Below, one piece after another: positions 1 through 6,995 of a stretch of 19,652 nt of DNA. Under the pieces are notes generated by a model. The model worked only from the letters and a program-made list of their open reading frames with translations, was not told the origin of the DNA and did no database searches. The first letter of the stretch is position 1; every line of letters begins with the position of its first letter. The DNA is taken from the NCBI GenBank assembly GCA_963596435.1, contig CAVBMG010000064.1, positions 1 to 19,652 on the forward strand, written 5' to 3'. The translations under genes and the position numbers were made by a program. The stretch comes from COE1 sp963596435 (lineage in GTDB: Bacteria; Bacillota; Clostridia; Lachnospirales; Lachnospiraceae).

Positions 1-1068
1 TTAGTAAATGCAGGCTTCTTCTTCACCCTTTAAGACACGAAGTGCGCCCTGTGCAAGTGCAAGAAGTTCATCTTCGCCAGGATAGATTACGAAATCAGCA
101 ATCCAGCCGCACATCTTCTGCAGAGCTTCGCAGGTAACCTTATTGTAGGCAATACCACCTGTTAAGATGATTTTGTCAACGTTACCTTCCAGAACACAAG
201 CCATAGATCCGATGTCTTTTGCTACCTGATAATGGAATGCATCTAATGCCATCTTGGCTTCTTCGTCACCATCGTTGACTCTCTGGGTAACATTACGAAC
301 ATCGTTTGTGCCAAGATATGCATTGAAACCACCGTTACCTACTAATTTCTTGTATACTTCCTTCTCGGAGTATTTGCCGGAGAAGCACATCTTAACCAAA
401 GCACCTACAGGAACTGCACCAGCTCTTTCAGGAGAGAATGCACCATCACCATCAAGGGCATTGAATACATCTACAACCTTACCATTCTTATGAGCACCTA
501 CGGATACACCGCCGCCCATATGAACAACGATCAGGTTCAGGTCTTCATACTTCTGACCGGATTCCTTTGCATATCTCTTGGCAACTGCCTTCTGGTTCAG
601 AGCATGGAATACACTGGTTCTTGGAAGCTCAGGGCAGCCGGAATATCTGGCTACAGGAGCTAACTCATCAACAACGACAGGGTCAACGATGAAGGAAGGA
701 ACACCTAATTCATCACCAATTTCTCTGGCAAGAATACCACCCAGATTGGAGGCATGCTGTCCCTGCTTACCGATACGCAGATCGTTAAGAAGGTCATCAG
801 TTACCTTGTAAGTACCGCCAGGAATTGGCTTTAACATACCGCCACGACCTACAACAACGGATAACTCTTTCATGTCGAAGTTCTTTTCTTTTAACAGGTT
901 TACAATAATGTTCTTACGGAAATCCTTCTGATCTACGATAGAAGCGTACTGGGCGATTTCTTCTGTAGAATGTCTCAGAGTTTCTTCAAATAATAATGTC
1001 TCGTCCTCGAATACACCGATCTTGGTGGATGTGGAGCCGGGATTGATAATCAATGACTTGTATGACAT
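1..1068 (-). CDS. buk: Butyrate kinase
   Basis: Transfers phosphate from butyryl phosphate to ADP, giving butyrate and ATP in the cytoplasm: the energy-yielding last step of one butyrate route. The 355-residue protein has the usual length and is complete, its stop lying on the first bases of the window. It shows the acetokinase/ASKHA marks: an N-terminal phosphate loop NPGSTSTK at about 9-16, a second loop HMGGGVSVG at about 183-191, FNALDGDGAFSPERAG at about 202-217, and the adenosine motif ILTGGIAY at about 301-308. A perfect AAGGAGG at 1077-1083 stands 8 nt before the ATG. This ribosome binding site overlaps the ptb stop codon, so the two genes are one operon and probably translationally coupled. 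Branched-chain acid kinase activity is possible in this family, but the ptb partner favours butyrate. Confidence 0.95.
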   Translation of the reverse strand: MSYKSLIINPGSTSTKIGVFEDETLLFEETLRHSTEEIAQYASIVDQKDFRKNIIVNLLKEKNFDMKELSVVVGRGGMLKPIPGGTYKVTDDLLNDLRIGKQGQHASNLGGILAREIGDELGVPSFIVDPVVVDELAPVARYSGCPELPRTSVFHALNQKAVAKRYAKESGQKYEDLNLIVVHMGGGVSVGAHKNGKVVDVFNALDGDGAFSPERAGAVPVGALVKMCFSGKYSEKEVYKKLVGNGGFNAYLGTNDVRNVTQRVNDGDEEAKMALDAFHYQVAKDIGSMACVLEGNVDKIILTGGIAYNKVTCEALQKMCGWIADFVIYPGEDELLALAQGALRVLKGEEEACIY

Positions 1069-1081
1069 GGATAAATCCTCC

Positions 1082-2002
1082 TTATTTTGTTTTCTTCAAT
1101 TCTTCTGCAACAACAGCTGCAAGTGCGATAGAGTACAGCTTGGTCTCACATGTATCAGAACGGGATGTTAAGATAACTGGTGCAGCAGTACCGGTCAGGA
1201 TATTACCGTTCTTTACTTCACACAGATGTGTCAGAGTCTTATATACGAGGTTGCCAGCGTGGATATCCGGGAACAGAAGTACATCTGCATCACCGGCGAT
1301 CTTACGACCTGTACCGCCCTTATGCTTAGCAGCTTCTTCATCAATAGCCATATCCATGGAGAGAGGTCCGTCAATGACGCAGCCTGTGATCTCGCCGTCA
1401 TCATTCATCTTTGTCAGGGCCTCAGCATCTACTGTACAAGGCATCTTTGGATTCACAACTTCAACAGCAGCAAGAGGAGCTACCTTAGGGTTAGGAATAC
1501 CGCAGGCATGGCAGACCTTAACGGTGTTGTTGATGATAGCAACCTTATCCTCCAGAGTAGGATATGTCATAAATGCTACATCAGATAAGAACAGAAGGCG
1601 GTTGATGCCTTTTACTTCAAATACACATACATGGGAGAGAGGCTTGCCTGTACGCAGACCAACTTCCTTATCCAGAACGCTCTTCAAGAAGTTCTTTGTG
1701 TCGATCAGACCCTTCATGTACATATCAGCCTTGCCATCATGTACCAGGCTGACAGCTGTGTGAGCTGCGGCAACGTGATCCGGCTCATTTACGATCTCAT
1801 AATCAGACAGATCCATATTCATGGAAGCAGCTACTTCTCTGATTTTTGCTTCATCACCGACCAGAATTGCATCAGCAATGCCTTTTTCTTTAGCGGCCTG
1901 TACGGCTTCCAGAACGGGAGCGTCTTCGGCAACAGCTACAGCGACCTTCTTTTTATCGCAGGCTGATACCTTTTTCAGTAAATCATCAAATCCTTTGCTC
2001 AT
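1082..2002 (-). CDS. ptb: Phosphate butyryltransferase
   Basis: Converts butyryl-CoA and phosphate to butyryl phosphate and CoA, supplying the substrate for the kinase encoded 13 bp downstream. The protein belongs to the phosphate acetyl/butyryltransferase family: the N-terminal part carries VAVAEDAPVLEAVQAAKEKG and a central AILVGDE, and the C-terminal part has GPLSMDMAID and DADVLLFPDIHAGNLVYK, as in Ptb proteins. A GTG at 2009-2011 would give a product three residues longer. I prefer the ATG at 2000-2002 (306 residues) because GAGGTG at 2009-2014 then becomes a Shine-Dalgarno with 6-nt spacing. First gene of the ptb-buk operon; a good promoter and a Rex-like operator lie about 70-100 bp upstream. 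The order ptb-buk matches the solventogenic clostridia. Confidence 0.95.
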   Translation of the reverse strand: MSKGFDDLLKKVSACDKKKVAVAVAEDAPVLEAVQAAKEKGIADAILVGDEAKIREVAASMNMDLSDYEIVNEPDHVAAAHTAVSLVHDGKADMYMKGLIDTKNFLKSVLDKEVGLRTGKPLSHVCVFEVKGINRLLFLSDVAFMTYPTLEDKVAIINNTVKVCHACGIPNPKVAPLAAVEVVNPKMPCTVDAEALTKMNDDGEITGCVIDGPLSMDMAIDEEAAKHKGGTGRKIAGDADVLLFPDIHAGNLVYKTLTHLCEVKNGNILTGTAAPVILTSRSDTCETKLYSIALAAVVAEELKKTK

Positions 2003-2039
2003 TTGAAACACCTCATATTTCTTTCTATTAGCATAGTTT

Positions 2040-2061
2040 TGGGCGGAGACACAACCTGCCC
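2040..2061 (-). promoter_or_regulatory. 5' leader stem-loop of ptb-buk
   Basis: TGGGCGG at 2040-2046 pairs with CCTGCCCA at 2054-2061, with one bulged base and an 8-nt loop. In the ptb-buk transcript it would lie almost at the 5' end. No U-run follows in that direction, so it is not a terminator; it may stabilise the mRNA end or be a regulatory structure. Confidence 0.35.
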
Positions 2062-2063
2062 AC

Positions 2064-2081
2064 TTGTTAAAATAATAACAC
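2064..2081. promoter_or_regulatory. Rex-like redox operator over the ptb-buk -10
   Basis: The 18-mer TTGTTAAAATAATAACAC matches the Rex consensus TTGTTAA-N4-TTAACAA in all seven left-half bases and five of seven right-half bases. It covers the whole -10 and reaches about the predicted start point, where a bound repressor would block RNA polymerase. Rex senses the NADH/NAD ratio and is known to control fermentation genes in clostridia. No rex gene is in the window, so the assignment is inference. Confidence 0.55.
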
Positions 2082-2100
2082 TTTAAGAATATAAGGTCAA
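2072..2100 (-). promoter_or_regulatory. Promoter of ptb-buk
   Basis: On the minus strand there is a -35 TTGACC (2100 to 2095), a 17-bp spacer and a -10 TATTAT (2077 to 2072). TG one base before the -10 makes it an extended -10. Transcription should start near 2065, giving a leader of about 60 nt. Seen by eye; no start site is mapped. Confidence 0.7.
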
Positions 2101-2160
2101 GGATTGTTAAGGAAATATATAGAAAGACCGAGGTTTCATAATTTGTTTACTTCTAAAACA

Positions 2161-2189
2161 TTGAATTTATCGCATAAATCTGTTACAAT
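2161..2189 (+). promoter_or_regulatory. Promoter of secA-prfB
   Basis: TTGAAT at 2161-2166, a 17-bp spacer and TACAAT at 2184-2189, with TG at 2181-2182 forming an extended -10. It is divergent from the ptb-buk promoter, the two -35 boxes being 60 bp apart. The expected start is near 2196, leaving a leader of about 100 nt before secA in which I see no convincing terminator or known riboswitch. Confidence 0.65.
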
Positions 2190-2298
2190 GTGATTTAAGT
2201 TTTGTAATTATCTGAATGGTTACAACGGATTTAAAATAGCAGCTATAGTGTTTTAACATATGGGGCTATGGCAATACTAGAAGTGATTGGAGTCGGAA

Positions 2299-4863
2299 AT
2301 GAATATAATTGATAAGGTATTCGGTACACATAGTGAGCGTGAGCTGAAACGAATCGAGCCGATTGTTAAGAAGATCGAGAGCTACAGAGAGGCTATGGGC
2401 AAGCTTACAGATGAAGAACTTCGCGGTAAGACAACAGAATTTAAGAAGAGACTGACAGAAGGAGAGACCCTGGATGATCTGCTTCCGGAAGCATATGCTA
2501 CTGTCAGAGAAGCTGCCAAGCGTGTGCTGAATCAGGAACATTATAGAGTACAGCTGATTGGTGGTATCGTTCTGCATCAGGGACGTATCGCAGAGATGAG
2601 AACCGGTGAAGGTAAGACACAGACAGCCCTTCTTCCTGCTTATCTGAATGCATTGGAAGGAAAAGGCGTACATGTCGTTACTGTTAATGACTATCTGGCT
2701 AAGCGTGATGCTGAGTGGATGGGACAGGTTCATGAATTTCTTGGACTTAAAGTCGGTGTCGTACTCAACGATATGAAGCCGGAAGAGCGTCGTGAGGCTT
2801 ATAATTGTGATATTACTTATGTAACGAATAATGAACTCGGTTTTGACTACCTGAGAGATAACATGGTCATCTATAAGGAACAGCTCGTTCTTCGTGATCT
2901 GCACTATGCATTGATCGATGAGGTGGACTCTGTTTTGATTGATGAGGCGAGAACACCGCTTATTATTTCCGGTCAGAGCAGCAAGTCAACCAAGCTTTAC
3001 GAGGTATGTGATATCCTTGCCAGACAGCTCAAGCGTGGCGATGATGTTGAGGATATGTCCAAGATGGATATCCTGATGGGTATTGAACAGGAAGAGACAG
3101 GCGACTTCGTTGTGAATGAGAAGGATAAGATTGTCAACCTGACCGCAGAAGGTGTGGCTAAGGTAGAGAAGTTCTTCCAGATCGACAACCTGGCTGATCC
3201 TGAGAATCTTGAGATCCAGCATAATATCATACTGGCACTGCGTGCACATAACCTGATGTTCCGTGATAAGGACTACGTAGTAAAAGACGACCAGGTTATG
3301 ATTGTTGATGAATTTACAGGACGTATCATGCCCGGTAGACGTTATTCAGATGGTCTGCATCAGGCAATTGAAGCCAAGGAACATGTTAAGGTCAAGAGAG
3401 AAAGCAAGACACTTGCTACTATTACATTCCAGAACTTCTTTAACAAATTCGATAAGAAGGCAGGTATGACTGGTACTGCGGCGACAGAGGAGAAGGAGTT
3501 CCGTGATATCTATGGAATGGATGTTGTTACGATTCCTACCAACCGTCCAATTGCCAGAAAAGACTTGCAGGACAGCGTATATAAGACAAGAAAAGAGAAA
3601 TTAAATGCCATCGTGGCAGCAGTAGAGGCAGCTCATGCCAAGGGACAGCCTGTACTGGTAGGTACGATTACGATTGAAGCTTCTGAAGAGATCAGTGGCA
3701 TGCTTCGTAGAAAAGGCATTGAACATAAGGTATTGAATGCGAAATTCCATGAACTGGAAGCTGAGATTGTTGCAGATGCAGGACAGCATGGAGCAGTTAC
3801 TATCGCTACCAACATGGCTGGTCGTGGTACAGATATCAAGCTGGATGACAAGGCAAGAGAAGTTGGTGGTCTGATGATTATCGGTACTGAAAGACATGAA
3901 TCCAGACGTATTGATAACCAGTTGAGAGGTCGTGCAGGTCGTCAGGGTGATCCTGGTGTATCCAAGTTCTATATTTCCCTGGAAGATGATCTGATGCGTC
4001 TGTTCGGTTCCGAGAAGCTCATCAGCATGTTCAATACACTGGGTATTCCAGAAGGACAGGAGATCGAGCACAAGATGCTGACCAATGCCATCGAGAATGC
4101 TCAGAAGAAGATCGAGAGCAACAACTATGGTATCAGAAAGAACCTGTTAGAGTACGATCAGGTTATGAATGAGCAGAGAGAAATCATCTATGAAGAGCGT
4201 CGTCGCGTATTGAACGGCGAGAGCATGAGAGATGCCATCTACAAGATGATTACAGATATTGTAGAGAATTCTGTAGATACAGCAATCAATGATGATATGG
4301 ATGCAGAAGAATGGAACTTCAACGAGTTGAATTCTCTGTTATTACCTATTGTTCCGATTCAGCCTGTTGCACTTTCCCGTGTGACCAAGAAGACCAAGAA
4401 TGGTCTCAAGCATCAGTTAAAGGAAGAGGCTGTGAAGCTCTATGAGAGCAAGGAAGCAGAATTCCCTGAACCGGAAGCTATCCGTGAGATTGAACGTGTT
4501 ATCCTTCTTAAAGTCATCGACAGAAAGTGGATGGATCACATTGATGACATGGAACAGTTACGTCAGGGCGTAGGCTTACAGGCGTATGGTCAGAGAGATC
4601 CTCTGGTAGAATATAAGATGAGTGGTTACGAGATGTTCGATGCCATGACAGAGAATATCAAGGAAGACACTGTAAGATTACTGCTGCATGTTAAGGTAGA
4701 GCAGAAGGTAGAAAGAGAAGAAGTTGCTAAGGTAACTGGTACAAATAAAGATGATTCTCTGCAGAAGGGACCTGTTAAGAAGGAAGTTAAGATATATCCT
4801 AACGATCCATGCCCTTGTGGAAGCGGCAAGAAATATAAGCAGTGCTGCGGTAGAAACGCATAA
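2299..4863 (+). CDS. secA: Preprotein translocase ATPase SecA
   Basis: Motor ATPase that drives unfolded preproteins through the SecYEG channel in the cytoplasmic membrane. Of 854 residues, near the usual Firmicutes length. Visible in order: Walker A GEGKT at 103-107, the DEAD-like DEVD at 207-210 followed by SVLIDEARTPLIISG, the second nucleotide-binding fold with TNMAGRGTDIKL around 503-514, and a C-terminal SEC-C zinc motif CPC-x8-CC (cysteines 838, 840, 849, 850), which contacts SecB or ribosomes in relatives. An in-frame TTG at 2287 gives a longer form, but ATG 2299 has GGAG at 2289-2292 with 6-nt spacing. prfB follows after 40 bp with no terminator between, the conserved secA-prfB arrangement of Firmicutes. 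This looks like the housekeeping SecA, not the accessory SecA2. Confidence 0.98.
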   Translation: MNIIDKVFGTHSERELKRIEPIVKKIESYREAMGKLTDEELRGKTTEFKKRLTEGETLDDLLPEAYATVREAAKRVLNQEHYRVQLIGGIVLHQGRIAEMRTGEGKTQTALLPAYLNALEGKGVHVVTVNDYLAKRDAEWMGQVHEFLGLKVGVVLNDMKPEERREAYNCDITYVTNNELGFDYLRDNMVIYKEQLVLRDLHYALIDEVDSVLIDEARTPLIISGQSSKSTKLYEVCDILARQLKRGDDVEDMSKMDILMGIEQEETGDFVVNEKDKIVNLTAEGVAKVEKFFQIDNLADPENLEIQHNIILALRAHNLMFRDKDYVVKDDQVMIVDEFTGRIMPGRRYSDGLHQAIEAKEHVKVKRESKTLATITFQNFFNKFDKKAGMTGTAATEEKEFRDIYGMDVVTIPTNRPIARKDLQDSVYKTRKEKLNAIVAAVEAAHAKGQPVLVGTITIEASEEISGMLRRKGIEHKVLNAKFHELEAEIVADAGQHGAVTIATNMAGRGTDIKLDDKAREVGGLMIIGTERHESRRIDNQLRGRAGRQGDPGVSKFYISLEDDLMRLFGSEKLISMFNTLGIPEGQEIEHKMLTNAIENAQKKIESNNYGIRKNLLEYDQVMNEQREIIYEERRRVLNGESMRDAIYKMITDIVENSVDTAINDDMDAEEWNFNELNSLLLPIVPIQPVALSRVTKKTKNGLKHQLKEEAVKLYESKEAEFPEPEAIREIERVILLKVIDRKWMDHIDDMEQLRQGVGLQAYGQRDPLVEYKMSGYEMFDAMTENIKEDTVRLLLHVKVEQKVEREEVAKVTGTNKDDSLQKGPVKKEVKIYPNDPCPCGSGKKYKQCCGRNA

Positions 4864-4903
4864 CCATAACATAATAGTCAGTGAATAGAAGGTGGTGAAC
4901 GCG

Positions 4904-6041
4904 ATGGTAGAACTCGACCAGATGAAACAGGAGTTACAGACATATGAGAGTCCATTAGCGGAAGTGAGGGATTCACTTTGACCTCGCTAATAAAGAAAAG
5001 CGGATCGAAGAATTAGAGCGTGAGATGGAAGATCCCGGATTCTGGGATAATGCAGATCGTGCGAATAAGAAAATGAAAGAATTAAAGAACCTCAAGGATA
5101 CGGTATCAGAATGTAATGGTCTGAAGACACAGTATGAAGACATTGAGACTTTGATTGAGATGGGTTATGAAGCAGATGATGCGGAGATGATTCCAGAGAT
5201 CAGAGAGGAAATGGACAGCTTCATTGAGAAGTTTGAGACCTTGCGAATCAGTACCTTATTATCCGAGGAATATGATAAGTGCAATGCCATTTTGAAGCTG
5301 AATGCAGGTGCAGGCGGTACAGAGAGCTGCGACTGGGCAGGTATGCTGTATCGTATGTACACCAGATGGGCAGAGCGCAAGGGCTTTTCCATAGAAGTGC
5401 TGGATTATCTGGATGGTGATGAAGCCGGTATTAAATCCGTTACTTTCCAGGTAAATGGGGAGAATGCCTACGGCTATCTGAAATCCGAGAAGGGTGTGCA
5501 CAGATTAGTGCGTATTTCTCCTTTCAATGCACAGGGAAAGAGACAGACTTCTTTTGTATCATTGGATGTTATGCCTGATATTGAGGAAGATCTGGATGTG
5601 GATATCAATGAAGATGATCTGCGAATCGACACGTATCGAAGCAGTGGTGCGGGTGGTCAGCATATCAATAAGACTTCATCTGCTATCCGAATCACACATA
5701 TCCCTACAGGAACTGTAGTACAGTGTCAGAATGAACGTTCCCAGTTCCAGAACAAGGATAAGGCGATGCAGATGTTGAAGGCGAAGTTGTATCTTTTGAA
5801 GAAAGAGGCAAACGCCGAGAAATTATCTGATATTCGTGGTGAAGTCAAGGAGATTGGCTGGGGCAACCAGATACGTTCTTATGTTATGCAGCCATACACC
5901 ATGGTAAAGGATCACAGAACAGGTTTTGAGACCGGTAATGTGGATGCTGTTATGGATGGTGCATTAGATGGATTTATCAATGCATATCTGAAATGGAAGA
6001 GCACAGGTGGTAAGCCTGTAGCAGATGCAGATATGGAATAA
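4904..6041 (+). CDS. prfB: Peptide chain release factor 2 (programmed +1 frameshift)
   Basis: RF2 recognises UAA and UGA in the ribosomal A site and triggers peptide release. The reading frame opens at ATG 4904, preceded by AAGGTGGTG at 4889-4897, runs 25 codons and meets an in-frame TGA at 4979-4981. Slipping +1 on CTT continues from GAC at 4980 to the stop at 6041, giving 378 residues. The stop-recognition tripeptide SPF falls at 205-207 and the catalytic GGQ at 250-252, the same numbers as in E. coli RF2, which supports both the start and the shift. The sequence continues DLANKEKR straight after the shift, as in other RF2 proteins. Known autoregulation: low RF2 slows termination at UGA and favours the shift. 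Conceptual translations without the shift would wrongly begin near 5025. Confidence 0.96.
4961..4982 (+). other. prfB +1 recoding site
   Basis: CTT TGA C at 4976-4982 is the classic RF2 shift heptamer. The internal Shine-Dalgarno is only GAGGG at 4966-4970 (the canonical one is AGGGGG), although AGGG starts the usual 9 nt before CTT. AAGTGA at 4962-4967 and TCACTT at 4973-4978 form a perfect 6-bp inverted repeat with a 5-nt GGGAT loop, covering both the SD-like bases and the slippery codon. Confidence 0.92.
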
Positions 6042-6052
6042 CAAGATATAAG

Positions 6053-6097
6053 AAAAGCGGCAGGTATGTGAGTAATCAACATATCTGTCGCTTTTTT
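6053..6097 (+). terminator. Intrinsic terminator, probably bidirectional
   Basis: A 17-bp stem (6053-6069 with 6079-6095, two G-U pairs) with a 9-nt loop and six T at 6092-6097. It ends the secA-prfB operon. The opposite strand also ends in four T, and the convergent DUF975 gene stops at 6106, so the hairpin can serve both directions. Confidence 0.9.
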
Positions 6098-6105
6098 ACA
6101 GGCTG

Positions 6106-6855
6106 TTAGAATTCATTTGTCTGATTCTGCTTTGTCCTACAGGACATCAGATCCAGATAGAAATTCGTACTTGTCATATTCATATAGGGAATAACCCACA
6201 AAAGGGCAATACCGCATGTGAAGACACTGACAAACATCAGTGGGAAGAAGCTTAAATCCAGCAGGAAGTAGCGCATTTTATTGCCTTTCATAACTTCGAT
6301 ACTGTTCTTGAAGATGTCCTTCACTGTATAATTCGGGAAGTCCAGCATCATATAGAATACCGGGGTAAAAGCCAGTGTAATCACAACATATACCAGCATA
6401 CACAGGAGTGCCACACTGTACATCATAATAATCTCATCATAAGCCTCCAGTGAGGTGATGGGATATTTCCAGGTCAGAATATCGGAGGGTAGCATGCAGA
6501 TGGCATTGATCACAGCCAGAATGAACTGGATTTTGATTGCCTTATCCGTATTATGCCTGAAACAATAGAAGATATCGCCGATACCAAACTCCATACCACA
6601 GGCGGCTTTCAGGTACATAAAGCTGACTCCTGCCTGTAGAACTCCGGCAATAAGCTGGATGATAAAAGCTACAATATAATACAGAGTATTACTGAGCGCA
6701 TCGGTACCGGGCAGCAGAGCAGCCGGAAGACCAGAGGCGAAGAATACCAGTAATTCCTGAATGAGCAAAGCTCCGATAAGCGTTCCGTATTTGCCCTGAA
6801 GCTGGACTCTTGCCAGACGTTTCAGCTCAGAGAATGATTTATAATTTGACATCAT
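6106..6855 (-). CDS. DUF975 family integral membrane protein
   Basis: A 249-residue polytopic membrane protein of unknown function. The N-terminal basic stretch SELKRLARVQLQGKYG (about 9-24) before the first membrane helix is typical of DUF975 proteins, as is the late VIPYMNMTSTNFYLDL (about 221-236). Hydrophobic segments lie near 24-42, 58-82, 107-127, 144-170 and 196-224. An upstream in-frame ATG at 6966 would add 37 residues running through the promoter region. I chose the ATG at 6853-6855 because AAAGGT at 6865-6870 lies 9 nt before it; the next codon is also ATG. The gene is a single transcription unit, convergent with prfB and divergent from tex. No catalytic motif is visible; family members are usually annotated only as hypothetical membrane proteins. 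Confidence 0.8.
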   Translation of the reverse strand: MMSNYKSFSELKRLARVQLQGKYGTLIGALLIQELLVFFASGLPAALLPGTDALSNTLYYIVAFIIQLIAGVLQAGVSFMYLKAACGMEFGIGDIFYCFRHNTDKAIKIQFILAVINAICMLPSDILTWKYPITSLEAYDEIIMMYSVALLCMLVYVVITLAFTPVFYMMLDFPNYTVKDIFKNSIEVMKGNKMRYFLLDLSFFPLMFVSVFTCGIALLWVIPYMNMTSTNFYLDLMSCRTKQNQTNEF

Positions 6856-6892
6856 AATAACCATACCTTTCCAAAGAATGAACAATACTATT

Positions 6893-6921
6893 ATGTTATC
6901 ACTTTTTAACGGATAAAACAA
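6893..6921 (-). promoter_or_regulatory. Candidate promoter of the DUF975 gene
   Basis: Minus strand TTGTTT (6921 to 6916), 17 bp, TAACAT (6898 to 6893), with TGA directly before the -10 as an extended element. Each hexamer matches only four of six bases. The correct spacing and the absence of a better candidate support it moderately. Confidence 0.45.
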
Positions 6922-6928
6922 TTCTTTC

Positions 6929-6957
6929 TTGAATGACGCCACAAGATTAGGTATAAT
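6929..6957 (+). promoter_or_regulatory. Promoter of tex
   Basis: TTGAAT at 6929-6934, a 17-bp spacer and a perfect TATAAT at 6952-6957. The start would be near 6964, giving a leader of about 30 nt to the tex ATG. Confidence 0.75.
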
Positions 6958-6995
6958 GAAAAGCATGTAATTAACACAAGAAGGGCAGGAAGATA

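Noticed and set aside
1053..2006. Plus-strand open frames antisense to ptb
   Set aside because: They are shadows of ptb: no ribosome binding sites, no family resemblance, and the opposite frame is clearly coding.
2009..2011. GTG start for ptb giving three more residues
   Set aside because: This GTG is part of the GAGGTG ribosome binding site for ATG 2002.
4979..4981. prfB as a pseudogene because of an in-frame TGA
   Set aside because: CTT TGA C is the known RF2 programmed shift site, and the shifted frame aligns SPF and GGQ at the standard positions.
6856..6966. 37-residue N-terminal extension of the DUF975 protein
   Set aside because: It covers the divergent promoter region, has no ribosome binding site, and DUF975 similarity starts after residue 38.
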